Source of the DNA: Halomonas huangheensis
Lineage (GTDB): Bacteria; Pseudomonadota; Gammaproteobacteria; Pseudomonadales; Halomonadaceae
Reading direction: 5' to 3'
Assembly (NCBI RefSeq): GCF_001431725.1
Contig: NZ_CP013106.1
Span: forward strand, 3,906,001-3,970,000
Length of the DNA stretch: 64,000 nt
Under the pieces are notes generated by a model, which was given only the letters and a program-made list of their open reading frames with translations, was not told the DNA's origin and made no database searches. Both the position numbers and the translations under genes were made by a program. Every line of letters starts with the position of its first letter. Within the stretch, counting starts at the first letter, position 1. Of the stretch, positions 54,329 through 63,482 are shown one piece after another.

Positions 54329-55675
54329 ATGGAAACCTATGGCTTCTGGGCCGTGATCCCCACTGCGGTGGTGCTGATCATGGCCATCATCACGCGACGC
54401 ACCATCGAATCCCTGCTTGCCGGTAGTCTCGTCGGTCTATTGATGGTCGACCCCGGTCAGGTCATCACCCAGGGCTCCGATATCCTGCTGGAGGTTCTCG
54501 GCAACGATACCGTCACCTGGATCATTCTGGTCTGTGGCCTGTTCGGCAGCCTTATTGCCCTACTGGTACGCACCGGCGGCGTCCTCAGCTTCGGTGACGT
54601 CATGACCCGTCGATTGACCTCTCGCCGTCAGGGATTGCTGACCACCTGGGTACTGGGGCTGCTGATCTTTGTCGATGACTATCTCAACGCCCTGACCATC
54701 AGCGCCTCGATGAAGAAGATCACTGATCGCTACGGCGTCTCTCGGGAAAAACTGGCCTATATCGTTGATTCAACGGCCGCTCCGGTCTGCATCCTGGTGC
54801 CGTTCTCCACCTGGGCTGTGTTCTTTGCTGGCCTGCTGGAAGACAATGATGTCACTGGCAACGGCATGTCGTTGTATATCGAGTCCATTCCCTACATGGC
54901 CTATGCATGGGTCGCCGCTGCCATCGTGCCATTGGTCGCGCTGGGCTTTATCCCTGATATCGGCCCGATGCGGCATGCTGAAGCACGTGCTGCCGGCGGC
55001 CAGCCGATCCCTGATGGGGGTGAGGAAAATGCCTTGAAGATCGAGGGTAACGGCGACCATCGCCCGCACCTGATCAACTTCCTGCTGCCGATTGCCACGC
55101 TGATCTTCGCCACCTGGTATTTCGATATCGACATCCTGCGTGGCGTGATCGTCGCGCTGGCGGTCACACTGGTGTTGATTGGCGTCCAGCGCCTACTGAC
55201 CTTCGATGAAACCTTCGATACCGCTCTGGAAGGTTTCAAGGCCATGATCATGCCGCTCGGCACGCTGGTGGCCGGTTTCACGCTCAAGGAAGTCAATGAT
55301 CTACTCGGACTCACTGAGGTGGTGATCCACACTGTGCAGCCGCTGATGACACCCCACCTACTGCCCGCAGTAGTGTTCGTGACCATGGCCTTTCTGGCCT
55401 TTGCCACCGGTTCCTTCTGGGGCCTCTTCGCCGTCGCCATGCCTATCGTGTTGCCGCTGGCCCAGAGCGTCGATGCCAATATGCCACTGGTGGTCGGTGC
55501 CTTGATCTCGGCCAGCGCCTTCGGAAGTCACGCCTGCTTCTACGGCGACTCCACCGTCCTCTCGGCTCAGGGTAGCGGCTGTAGTCCCATGGCTCATGCC
55601 CTGACACAACTGCCTTATGTGTTGATCGCTGCGGCCCTGGCCACCTTGATCTTCCTGATTATCGGCTTCATGTGA
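54329..55675 (+). CDS. NhaC-family antiporter/transporter
   Basis: 448 residues, about 11-12 helices, with the family segments VDDYLNALTI (Asp pair) and SAFGSHACFYGDSTVLSAQGSGC near the end. NhaC-type proteins exchange sodium with protons or organic substrates such as malate-lactate. In this locus, immediately before agmatine deiminase (9 bp between stop and ATG), it may import an amine or acid for the pathway. The stop TGA overlaps the upstream frame extension of the next gene. Confidence 0.88.
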   Translation: METYGFWAVIPTAVVLIMAIITRRTIESLLAGSLVGLLMVDPGQVITQGSDILLEVLGNDTVTWIILVCGLFGSLIALLVRTGGVLSFGDVMTRRLTSRRQGLLTTWVLGLLIFVDDYLNALTISASMKKITDRYGVSREKLAYIVDSTAAPVCILVPFSTWAVFFAGLLEDNDVTGNGMSLYIESIPYMAYAWVAAAIVPLVALGFIPDIGPMRHAEARAAGGQPIPDGGEENALKIEGNGDHRPHLINFLLPIATLIFATWYFDIDILRGVIVALAVTLVLIGVQRLLTFDETFDTALEGFKAMIMPLGTLVAGFTLKEVNDLLGLTEVVIHTVQPLMTPHLLPAVVFVTMAFLAFATGSFWGLFAVAMPIVLPLAQSVDANMPLVVGALISASAFGSHACFYGDSTVLSAQGSGCSPMAHALTQLPYVLIAAALATLIFLIIGFM

Positions 55676-55683
55676 GACCCACC

Positions 55684-56817
55684 ATGAATGACACTTCTCT
55701 CGACCTTGCTTCGGCTTCCCCTCAGGCCACTCCTGCGCAACTGGGCTGGGCAATGCCCGCCGAGTTCGCTCCCCATGACGCCTGCTGGATGCTGTGGCCA
55801 CAACGTCCCGACACCTGGCGCTTCGGTGCCAAGCCCGCGCAACAGGCATTTGTTGCGGTGGCGACCGCCATCAGCGAGAGCGAAACTGTCTTCGTTGGCG
55901 TCAATGACGACCAGTACGAGAATGCCAGACACCAACTGCCTGAGCATATCCGCGTCATCGAGCTCTCCAGCAACGACGCCTGGATGCGTGATGTCGGACC
56001 GACCTTCGTCACCCATCCGACGCATGGTCTGGCAGTGATCGACTGGGAATTCAATGCCTGGGGAGGACTCGACGAGGGGCTGTATTTCCCGTGGGACAAG
56101 GATCGTCGTATCCGCACCAAGATCGCCGAGACGCTCGGCATTCCGCGCTTCAAGGCCGGTATCGTGCTGGAAGGTGGTGCCATTCACGTCGATGGCGAAG
56201 GTACCCTGATCACCACTGAGGAGTGCCTGCTCAACCCCAACCGCAACCCCGGGCTGAGCCGCGAGGACATGGAGCAGGTACTGAGCGCCCAGCTTGGAGT
56301 CGACAAGGTCATCTGGTTGCCACGTGGTTGCTACCTTGATGAAACGGATGGTCACGTCGACAACCTCTGCTGCTTCGTCGCCCCTGCCGAAGTTGCCTTG
56401 TCGTGGTGCGACGACAGTACAGATCCACAATATGCGATCTGCCGTGAAGCGCTCGCGGTCCTCGAAAGCAGCACCGATGCCCGGGGTCGTGCCTTTGTCG
56501 TGCACCGCCTGCCACAACCCGGCCCGCTGTACATCGGCGAGGATGAGTCCAGCGGCATCGATCGCTTGTCCAGCTCCCACCCACGTCAACCTGGCGACCG
56601 AATGGCAGCTTCCTACGTCAACTTCTATATTGGCAACAAGGTAGTGGTCATGCCGCTGCTGGACCCAAAGCATGACGACGAAACCCGCGAGACTCTCCAG
56701 CGGCTATTCCCTGAACGCAGGGTCATTGGTGTCGAAGCCAGGGAAATTCTCCTCGGCGGCGGCAATATTCACTGTATTACTCAACAACAGCCAGGAATTG
56801 CACATTGTGTCGCATGA
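55684..56817 (+). CDS. aguA: Agmatine deiminase
   Basis: 377 residues, normal length, from the ATG at 55684. Porphyromonas-type peptidyl-arginine deiminase fold: WMRDVGPTFVT near 100-110, GGAIHVDGEGTLI, and the catalytic C364 in GGGNIHCITQQQP. Converts agmatine to N-carbamoylputrescine and ammonia. No aguB (nitrilase-type N-carbamoylputrescine amidase) gene is visible; the M20 hydrolase upstream could take that step. Confidence 0.95.
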   Translation: MNDTSLDLASASPQATPAQLGWAMPAEFAPHDACWMLWPQRPDTWRFGAKPAQQAFVAVATAISESETVFVGVNDDQYENARHQLPEHIRVIELSSNDAWMRDVGPTFVTHPTHGLAVIDWEFNAWGGLDEGLYFPWDKDRRIRTKIAETLGIPRFKAGIVLEGGAIHVDGEGTLITTEECLLNPNRNPGLSREDMEQVLSAQLGVDKVIWLPRGCYLDETDGHVDNLCCFVAPAEVALSWCDDSTDPQYAICREALAVLESSTDARGRAFVVHRLPQPGPLYIGEDESSGIDRLSSSHPRQPGDRMAASYVNFYIGNKVVVMPLLDPKHDDETRETLQRLFPERRVIGVEAREILLGGGNIHCITQQQPGIAHCVA

Positions 56818-56936
56818 TCGCGACCATTCGCGGTAGTTCAGTCTCTTGAACTGCATAAAATCGCCCAATAGTATGCACATCAGCAAGTCGACTACGACTT
56901 TGCGCCTACTGAAGGAGATTCCCACCATGACTCGAA

Positions 56937-57163
56937 CTGTCACAGCAATTCTGCTTGCTGCCGCTCTGGGCCTGGCATTGACTGCATGTGGTACCGGAAC
57001 AGGCGAACGCGCCCTCAGCGGCGCTGGTATTGGCGCAGCTGTCGGTGCTGGTGCAGCAGCCGTCACCGGTGGTGATGTGTCTCAGGGTGCCGTCATCGGC
57101 GGCGGTGTTGGCGCAGCAACTGGCGCGGCCACCGACGCTGACGATATCAATCTCGACAGGTAA
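56937..57163 (+). CDS. Glycine-zipper lipoprotein
   Basis: 75 residues with a lipoprotein signal (LALTACGTG, lipidated Cys at ~21) and then glycine-zipper repeats (GAGIGAAVGAGAAAVTGGDV; GGGVGAATGAATDA), as in the OsmB/SlyB-like YMGG family. Outer- or inner-membrane lipoprotein; such proteins are often osmotically or envelope-stress induced. Good RBS (AAGGAG). Followed by a 13-bp repeat and a terminator. Confidence 0.85.
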
Positions 57164-57282
57164 GGGCATACGCCTCTGGCCAGCAGCCTGACGCTGTCCG
57201 GGTATGAGACCGACATGATTTGCTCCCATGCCCCACAGCGCTGCTCCAATACTGCCGGCGGCGATGGCTCTGGTACTCGACC

Positions 57283-57321
57283 CAAGTACTAGTAACAAGT
57301 ACTCGTATCAAGTACCTACGA
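57283..57321. repeat. 13-bp tandem repeat, three copies
   Basis: CAAGTACTAGTAA (57283-57295), CAAGTACTCGTAT (57296-57308), CAAGTACCTACGA (57309-57321). Just before the terminator stem of the lipoprotein gene. Confidence 0.8.
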
Positions 57322-57324
57322 TAC

Positions 57325-57356
57325 ACGCGCTCGCCATACGGACATGGCGAGCGCGT
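57325..57356. terminator. Stem-loop between convergent lipoprotein and extensin-like genes
   Basis: 13-bp perfect stem ACGCGCTCGCCAT (57325-57337) / ATGGCGAGCGCGT (57344-57356) with a 6-nt loop. Probably acts in both directions. Confidence 0.65.
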
Positions 57357-57392
57357 TCGCATTAGTGGGCAGCAGAGATCAACGCTTGCATG

Positions 57393-58058
57393 CTACTGGC
57401 ATATCCAGCCACCTACACCAAGGTGGAAATGGTTGGCATGGGCAGTGTTGTAGCTCGGCCCAAGAGTGGTTCCGAACACATCGCAAGCAGCCTTGCCTGC
57501 TCGCTCGAGAAACAGGCCCTTGTCGCCGTTTCCCCAGTCGTTTTCCACACTGACACGCTGGCCATCTTCCAGAACAAAAGCGGCGATATCCAACGCCTCG
57601 GCCGTAGCGTGCTGGCTGCGCCTCCCCGACTGCCGACCATAGACATTGCGGCAGGCAAAACTGCCCAGGTGCTCGACGCTGGCTACCGGACTGCCCAGTG
57701 TCTGCTGCGCCACCTCCATCAGGTGATGACGCTCGTACAGTGCCCAGGCCACGGCTAGCGGGCAATGAGCCAGATAGCTTGATGACCACTCCACTGCGGT
57801 GCGCTGAACTCGCACCATGTTGGTCAACTGACAGCCACCCGAGGAAAAGTCTTCGAGCACCTGAAACTGAACAGCGGGATCCTCAGCCAACAGCGTTCGA
57901 CAGGCGGCGGGATCTTCCCCCAGACGCTTGATCTTAAACCCTGTGAAAGGGCCCGGCGCGGTATCGAGGCTCAAGGGTGTCCATGGCAGCCACTGGGGGG
58001 GAAGAACCCACACTGCTACGAGGCAGGTCACTATCAGTCCACTTGCCAGCCAACGCAT
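57393..58058 (-). CDS. Extensin-like C-terminal domain protein
   Basis: 221 residues from the ATG at 58058 (TGGAGCAGGA upstream). One N-terminal membrane helix (GLIVTCLVAVWVLP), then the extensin-like_C domain with SFACRNVYGRQSGRRSQHAT, ALDIAAF and ANHFHLGVG: His/Asp residues arranged as in D-Ala-D-Ala carboxypeptidase VanY/LAS folds. Cysteines are likely disulfide-bonded in the periplasm. Probably cell-wall related; substrate unproven. Confidence 0.85.
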   Translation of the reverse strand: MRWLASGLIVTCLVAVWVLPPQWLPWTPLSLDTAPGPFTGFKIKRLGEDPAACRTLLAEDPAVQFQVLEDFSSGGCQLTNMVRVQRTAVEWSSSYLAHCPLAVAWALYERHHLMEVAQQTLGSPVASVEHLGSFACRNVYGRQSGRRSQHATAEALDIAAFVLEDGQRVSVENDWGNGDKGLFLERAGKAACDVFGTTLGPSYNTAHANHFHLGVGGWICQ

Positions 58059-58178
58059 TCCTGCTCCAGAGTCACTTGAGTGCCGCCATCGGTGTACGGA
58101 CAACGTTACCGTCACGGCTTCGGTTTACGGGTGGGGTTGGTCAGGCCACATATCTACAATGCGCAGAGTACTGGCTTG

Positions 58179-58358
58179 TCAGGCTTCAAGAAGATATGAC
58201 AGCGCCAATGCCACGACACCGACCACAACGGCGATTACCACGGCAAAGGTCACGATACGATCCAACCATCGGTCGAAGGAGGACCACTTGCCACGCGATT
58301 TGCGTCGGCGTTTGGGGGGTACGCGGCGTGTTGCGCCACGGACATGAGGCGAGGGCAT
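58179..58358 (-). CDS. Small basic membrane protein
   Basis: 59 residues from the ATG at 58358, after AAGGATA. Arg/Lys-rich N-terminus (RRVPPKRRRKSRGKW) followed by one C-terminal helix (IVTFAVVIAVVVGVVALALS). A tail-anchored type layout, positive-inside predicts the N-terminus in the cytosol. Not recognised; the call rests on length of open frame and RBS only. Confidence 0.5.
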   Translation of the reverse strand: MPSPHVRGATRRVPPKRRRKSRGKWSSFDRWLDRIVTFAVVIAVVVGVVALALSYLLEA

Positions 58359-58574
58359 GGCCGCTATCCTTTCATCCTTTCCTTGATTTACGACCCGAGC
58401 TTCTCTTGACCGGTAATACCGCGCATACACTCAGGGCTCACACTCACCCCATCCATTCGTGAGCACTTGAACAAAGAACCATGATATTGGCATGAGCGAT
58501 ACGATGTTGCCAGCTTCGCGCTTGCTGGAAGCAACTTCGCACCTCCCGAAAACAGCTCTACCCTTCCTGGAAAC

Positions 58575-58606
58575 AAGCAACGCCGGCTCGAAGGCCGGCG
58601 TTGCTT
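58575..58606. terminator. Strong stem-loop downstream of the BCCT gene
   Basis: AAGCAACGCCGGC (58575-58587) and GCCGGCGTTGCTT (58594-58606), 13-bp perfect stem with a 6-nt loop, 36 bp past the BCCT stop. On the minus strand TTGTTT follows, a weak T-rich tail. The rest of the 58359-58641 spacer shows no gene. Confidence 0.7.
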
Positions 58607-58641
58607 CAGTCAGGTCAATAATACCATCAACTTCAATACCA

Positions 58642-60333
58642 TTAACTTCGTGAGGCACCGGGTTCGATATTGCTGGAACCCAGGGGCGCATCGGGGTCGA
58701 TCTCCAGATCTTCCTCCTTGAGCGCCTCCTCCGGCGGGTCCATGCCTTCCGAGGTCGCCTGGTCACGCGCCTCGTAGGCATCCGCGCCCACCGGCATCGC
58801 CTTGTAGTGGGAATACAGGCCTTCCAGCATCAACTTGCGATCCTTACGCAACTCTCGCACCAACACCACGATCATCAAATAGAGAATAAAGGTGAACGGC
58901 AATGCGGCGAGCACCGATGCAGCCTGAAGCCCCTTCAAGCCTCCTGCCGCGATCAGGGTGTAACAGATCGACGCTATCAACACGCCCCACAGAATGCGCT
59001 TGTAGAGCGGAGGGTTCAGCGAGCCATTATCGGTCATCTGCGCCACGATATAGGTCGCCGAGTCAGCCGATGTGACCATGAATATGAAGATCAACACCAT
59101 TGCCATGACTGACAGCAGCCCCGAGAACGGCATCAAGTCGAACATCTTGAACAGTGCGACGGTAATATTGTCCTGAGTGGCTGCCGCCAGCCCCAGGCCA
59201 TCGGTAGCCAGCTCCATATGGATTGCCGTACCGCCAAACACACCCAGCCACAGGCAAGCCAACAGCGGTGGAACGAACAATACACCAAACACGTACTCCT
59301 TGATGGTACGACCACGAGAGATACGCGCGACAAAGGTGCCAACAAAGGGAGACCAGGCAATAACCCAGGCCCAGTAGAAGATGGTCCAGCTCTGTGCCCA
59401 GTCATTGCCGTTATAGGGTGACATCCGCAGGCTCATGACAAAGAAATTCTGCAGGTAATCCCCGAGGCCCAGAGTAATGGTCTCGAGAATCTTCAGCGTC
59501 GGCCCAGTGAACAACATGTAGAGCATCAGCAGGATACACATGATCATGTTGAGATTGGAGAGACGCTTGATGCCCTTGTCGAGGCCTGACCAAGTGGACA
59601 GCATATAGGCGCCGAACATGCAGACCATGATGATGAACTGCCAGAACGGGCCTTCTGATACGCCAAATACTGCATGCATGCCGCCGTTCATCTGCAACAC
59701 AGCCAAGCCCATGGACGTAGCCACACCCATGACAGTCGCCACCACCGCAAATACATCCAGAGCGCCATTGAAGCGACGCAGACCTGGACGCTTGACGGTC
59801 AACGGACGCAACACCACCGACACCAGACCGGGCTGCTCCTTACGGAACTGGTAATAGGCAATGATCAGGCCGACCAACGCGAAACCTGCCCACTGATGGA
59901 TGCCCCAGTTGAAAAAGGCGTACTGGATCGCATAGCGCGCCGACTCCGGTGTTTCAGCAGCGAAATCGCCATAGGGCGGATCGATATAGTGGCTCATCGG
60001 CTCGGCCATGCCGTAGAAGACCAGACCGACGCCAAAGCCCGCTGCCAGCAACATGCTGACCCAGGAGAAGAAGCTGTATTCCGGCCGCTCGTCCTGTGAC
60101 CCGAGACGCACCTTGCCATATTTGCTCATGGCGAGGCCCAGCAGGAACACTACGATGGCGAATACCGAGAGGAGGTAGAACCAGCCAAACAGCTTGGAGA
60201 CAGTACTCAGCAAGCTGCCGGCAACTTCACCAAATCCGGTGGGGAAAATGGCACCGAGAGCCACAAGTATAAAAATGAAGAATGCAGAGACGTAGAAGAC
60301 CCGCTGACCTTGCGCTTCCTTCTGTTGTTGCAT
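58642..60333 (-). CDS. BCCT-family compatible solute transporter
   Basis: 563 residues from the ATG at 60333 (AGGAAGG upstream). Twelve helices; family segments FFNWGIHQWAGFALVG near 140 and TIFYWAWVIAWSPFVGTFVA near 330 (Trp box), and VTSADSATYIV near 445. Imports betaine, choline, carnitine or ectoine with sodium or protons; in a halophile this suits osmoprotection. The C-terminal ~50 residues are acidic, like regulatory tails of osmosensing BCCT carriers. Substrate not decidable here. Confidence 0.93.
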   Translation of the reverse strand: MQQQKEAQGQRVFYVSAFFIFILVALGAIFPTGFGEVAGSLLSTVSKLFGWFYLLSVFAIVVFLLGLAMSKYGKVRLGSQDERPEYSFFSWVSMLLAAGFGVGLVFYGMAEPMSHYIDPPYGDFAAETPESARYAIQYAFFNWGIHQWAGFALVGLIIAYYQFRKEQPGLVSVVLRPLTVKRPGLRRFNGALDVFAVVATVMGVATSMGLAVLQMNGGMHAVFGVSEGPFWQFIIMVCMFGAYMLSTWSGLDKGIKRLSNLNMIMCILLMLYMLFTGPTLKILETITLGLGDYLQNFFVMSLRMSPYNGNDWAQSWTIFYWAWVIAWSPFVGTFVARISRGRTIKEYVFGVLFVPPLLACLWLGVFGGTAIHMELATDGLGLAAATQDNITVALFKMFDLMPFSGLLSVMAMVLIFIFMVTSADSATYIVAQMTDNGSLNPPLYKRILWGVLIASICYTLIAAGGLKGLQAASVLAALPFTFILYLMIVVLVRELRKDRKLMLEGLYSHYKAMPVGADAYEARDQATSEGMDPPEEALKEEDLEIDPDAPLGSSNIEPGASRS

Positions 60334-60679
60334 ATCGCCTTCCTGATTATTGTCAGTGACGTTTATCGGAAGGCCTGTGCAGCGCTGCTTCGGCATTGGA
60401 TTCATGCGTGAATCACTCGTGTCATGCTCTCTACTTCGAGACCAGTACCGAACAGCCTTTGCAGACCCTATTGCTTACTGCCGAATGGCACTCTCAAGGC
60501 GCCAATACAACTCCACTACTTTTTTTACATTCAGGAACCCTGGATCCAAGGCTCAGGTTGATTATAACCATCGAAAGCCATATGCCCAGACATACACACT
60601 GGCTATTGACAGCATTTGCATATCTCATGCCATGACGACACCCTAAGGTGCGAGAATATTTCCTACAGTCTCACGAGAA
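60334..60679. other. Intergenic region between BCCT and luciferase-like genes
   Basis: About 350 bp separating divergent genes. TTGACA occurs at 60606-60611 facing the luciferase-like gene, but no good -10 follows at the right spacing. Otherwise nothing recognised. Confidence 0.4.
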
Positions 60680-61681
60680 ATGACCATGTCTCAACTCAGT
60701 CAGACGCGCCTATCTGTACTGGACCTCGCTCCAGTCCGAGAAGGCGGGACCATCGCCGATAGCTTCAGCGAGAGTGTGTCCCTTGCTCAGCACACCGAAT
60801 CGCTGGGTTTCACTCGCTTCTGGCTTGCCGAGCACCACAGCCTGGATGGCATTGCCAGTGCCGCCACATCGATTCTGATCGGGCATATTGCCGGACATAC
60901 ACAGCAAATTCGCGTCGGTAGTGGCGGGATCATGCTGCCCAATCACGCGCCACTGGTGATTGCCGAACAGTTCGGCACCCTTGCCACTCTCTATCCCGAG
61001 CGCATCGATCTTGGCCTGGGACGTGCTCCCGGTGCAGATGGCGCGACCATGAAAGCCCTGCGCCGCGATCCCTATGCCGGCGTTGATGATTTCCCCCAGC
61101 GCCTCGCTGAATTGCAGCAGTTCCTCGGTGACGCTCATCCGCAACAGCGCGTTCGCGCCATACCAGGACAGGGAACTCGAGTACCACTATGGCTGCTGGG
61201 CTCAAGCCTCTACAGTGCCCAGTTGGCGGCACGCGAGGGCCTTCCTTTCGCCTTTGCCGCCCAGTTTGCGCCAGCACAGTTGGATGAAGCGCTGCATGTC
61301 TACCGCGAGCACTTTCGGCCCTCGGAGGTACTCGATGCACCCTATGCCATGGTTGGGCTGCCGGTCATCGCCGCAGACAGTGATGAAAAAGCTGAATTTA
61401 TCGCCAGCACTGCTCGTCAGAAATTTCTTGGCATGATTCGCGGCCAGCGTGGCCGCGCGCGACCACCGGTGGATAAACTGGACTGGACACCCAGTGAGCG
61501 AGTGCAGGTGGAGAGTTTCCTCGGTGCCGCCGTCATCGGTGGCCCCGACAAGGTCAAGCGCGGGCTGGAACGCTTCCTGGAACGCACCAGTGCCGATGAG
61601 CTGATGCTCAACACCGATACCTTTACCCTCGAGGATCGCCTCGAGAGCTACCGTATCGTGGCCGACCTGTGGCGCAAGTAG
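60680..61681 (+). CDS. Luciferase-like flavin-dependent monooxygenase
   Basis: 333 residues (or 331 from the second ATG at 60686). LLM class: [40 protein letters not shown] and [16 protein letters not shown] segments of the TIM barrel. Of the MsnO8/YhbW subgroup; needs reduced FMN from a reductase (the flavin reductase-like gene at 47.4 kb is a possible but distant partner). A 13-bp tandem repeat begins 6 bp after the stop. Confidence 0.9.
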   Translation: MTMSQLSQTRLSVLDLAPVREGGTIADSFSESVSLAQHTESLGFTRFWLAEHHSLDGIASAATSILIGHIAGHTQQIRVGSGGIMLPNHAPLVIAEQFGTLATLYPERIDLGLGRAPGADGATMKALRRDPYAGVDDFPQRLAELQQFLGDAHPQQRVRAIPGQGTRVPLWLLGSSLYSAQLAAREGLPFAFAAQFAPAQLDEALHVYREHFRPSEVLDAPYAMVGLPVIAADSDEKAEFIASTARQKFLGMIRGQRGRARPPVDKLDWTPSERVQVESFLGAAVIGGPDKVKRGLERFLERTSADELMLNTDTFTLEDRLESYRIVADLWRK

Positions 61682-61686
61682 GAACG

Positions 61687-61738
61687 GCTAGCTCAACTGG
61701 CTAACTCAACTGGCTAACTCAACTGGCCAGCTCAACTG
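61687..61738. repeat. 13-bp tandem repeat, four copies
   Basis: GCTAGCTCAACTG, GCTAACTCAACTG twice, GCCAGCTCAACTG, head to tail, immediately after the luciferase-like gene. Confidence 0.93.
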
Positions 61739-61772
61739 AGGGGGCGACCGCTCAGCGACTCAGTCTCGCCTC

Positions 61773-61837
61773 TCTGGTTCGCCCCTCTGGTTCACCCCTC
61801 TGGTTCACCCCTCTGGTTCACCCCTCAGGTTCGCCAC
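61773..61837. repeat. 13-bp tandem repeat, five copies, abutting the amidase stop
   Basis: TCTGGTTCGCCCC then three TCTGGTTCACCCC and a diverged TCAGGTTCGCCAC. The last unit contains the amidase stop codon (61825-61827, minus strand), so the repeat has grown from the gene's 3' end. A different unit from the neighbouring repeat 35 bp away. Confidence 0.93.
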
Positions 61838-63321
61838 CCGGGTTCGCGACTGAGCCATTCGGGCTGGGCGGCTTCGAAGGCAGCAGCCCAGCGCAACAGC
61901 GCCAGATCCTCGCGATGCGGCGCAATCAGCTGCAGCCCCATGGCCTTGCCTTCGCTGTTGAAGCCGGCCGGGAGACTGATCACCGGGCAACCGGACAGCG
62001 AGCCGGGAATCACCACCTCCATCCAACGGTGATAGGTATCCATCGCCTTGCCTTCGATCTCCCGCGGCCACGGCGTCTCGACATCGAAGGCGAATACCTG
62101 AGCGCTGGGCAGCGCCAGCACATCGAAACGCTCGAATAGCTTGAGTACGCTGGCATACCAGGCTGAGCGCGATACATTGGCGCGGTGGATATCCAGCGCC
62201 GAGCGCGCCAGGCCCTGCTCCACTTCCCACTGCGCTTCCGGCTTGAGCTGGTGGCGCCGTTCGGGGTCCTGCCAGACCTCGGACAGACTGCCGGCCACCG
62301 CCCACTGGCGAAGGGTCAGCCAGCTCTGCCATAGGCGCTCTGGCGCATAATCCGGTGTCACCGCCTCAAGCGTCGCGCCTAGTTGTTCGAACACGCCAAG
62401 GGCGCCGGTACAGACATCCAGCACGCCCTCTTCCATTGCCAGATAGCCATCCCAGTCGCCCAGCCAGCCAATGCGCAGTCCATGGGCGGCCTCGACTCCC
62501 GGCAAGGGTTGACGGAGGGTACTCGGATCATCGGTCAGCGCCAGCGGTGCTCGGGGATCGGGACCGGCTTGAATTGCCAACAGCTGGGCAAGGTCACCAA
62601 CGCTGCGCGCCATGGGGCCTTCGGTGGCCAGTTGATGACCAAATATCTCTGGACCAGCCCCGTGAGGTACGCGACCAAAGGATGGCCGCAAGCCGAAGAG
62701 GTTGTGATAACCCGCCGGATTACGCAGTGATCCCATCATGTCACTGCCGTCGGCCACCGGGAGCATGCGCATCGCCAATGCTGCAGCGGCACCACCGCTC
62801 GATCCGCCCGCACACAGGCGGTGGTCATAGGCGTTACGGGTCGCACCGAATACCGTGTTGTAAGTCTGGGAGCCAAGCCCGAATTCCGGAGTGTTGGTCT
62901 TGCCGATGAAGATCGCTCCGGCCGCACGAACACGCGAGACCATCAGGCCATCTTCAACAGGCGCCTGACCAGCAAACAACGGTGATCCCATCGACGTTGG
63001 AATATCACGGGTTACCGAGAGGTCCTTGATCGCCTGGGGAATGCCATGCAACCAGCCCCGCGAGCGACCGGCTGCCAGTTGCTGGTCACACTCAGCCGCC
63101 TGCGCCATCAGTTGCTCGCTATCGACACGCGACACGATGGCATTGACCCTCGGGTTCACGGTATCGATATGCGCCAGATAGGTCGCCATGACCTCACGGC
63201 AACTAACTTCCCGGGCGTGGATGGCACGCGATAGACGTGAGGCATCCCAGTCGAGAAGTTGATGGGCGACGCCTGGATAAACAGCAGATGACGTTGACGA
63301 CGACACGATGTGGCTCCTCAT
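61825..63321 (-). CDS. Amidase-signature hydrolase
   Basis: 498 residues with the full Ser-cisSer-Lys triad: K99 (AIKDLS), S174 in the GGSSGG loop, and nucleophile S198 in DGSDMMGSLRNPAG. Hydrolyses carboxamides; the family includes GatA, indole-acetamide hydrolase, nylon hydrolase and others. It is not next to gatB/gatC, so a catabolic amidase is likely. Its stop codon is inside the last unit of a tandem repeat. Confidence 0.92.
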   Translation of the reverse strand: MRSHIVSSSTSSAVYPGVAHQLLDWDASRLSRAIHAREVSCREVMATYLAHIDTVNPRVNAIVSRVDSEQLMAQAAECDQQLAAGRSRGWLHGIPQAIKDLSVTRDIPTSMGSPLFAGQAPVEDGLMVSRVRAAGAIFIGKTNTPEFGLGSQTYNTVFGATRNAYDHRLCAGGSSGGAAAALAMRMLPVADGSDMMGSLRNPAGYHNLFGLRPSFGRVPHGAGPEIFGHQLATEGPMARSVGDLAQLLAIQAGPDPRAPLALTDDPSTLRQPLPGVEAAHGLRIGWLGDWDGYLAMEEGVLDVCTGALGVFEQLGATLEAVTPDYAPERLWQSWLTLRQWAVAGSLSEVWQDPERRHQLKPEAQWEVEQGLARSALDIHRANVSRSAWYASVLKLFERFDVLALPSAQVFAFDVETPWPREIEGKAMDTYHRWMEVVIPGSLSGCPVISLPAGFNSEGKAMGLQLIAPHREDLALLRWAAAFEAAQPEWLSREPGWRT

Positions 63322-63482
63322 TGAGGTATCCGTCAGGCTCCGGAATCATCACAGAGCCCAGCATGCATATTTCAAACGTTCTGATGCATACATCATGTAA
63401 CCTCGAATGATGCTCGCGTCAATCCGACCTCTGGTCATGGGCTTCAGCGATGGCGCTCAGGTGGCGCGACCGTCAATAGCCA

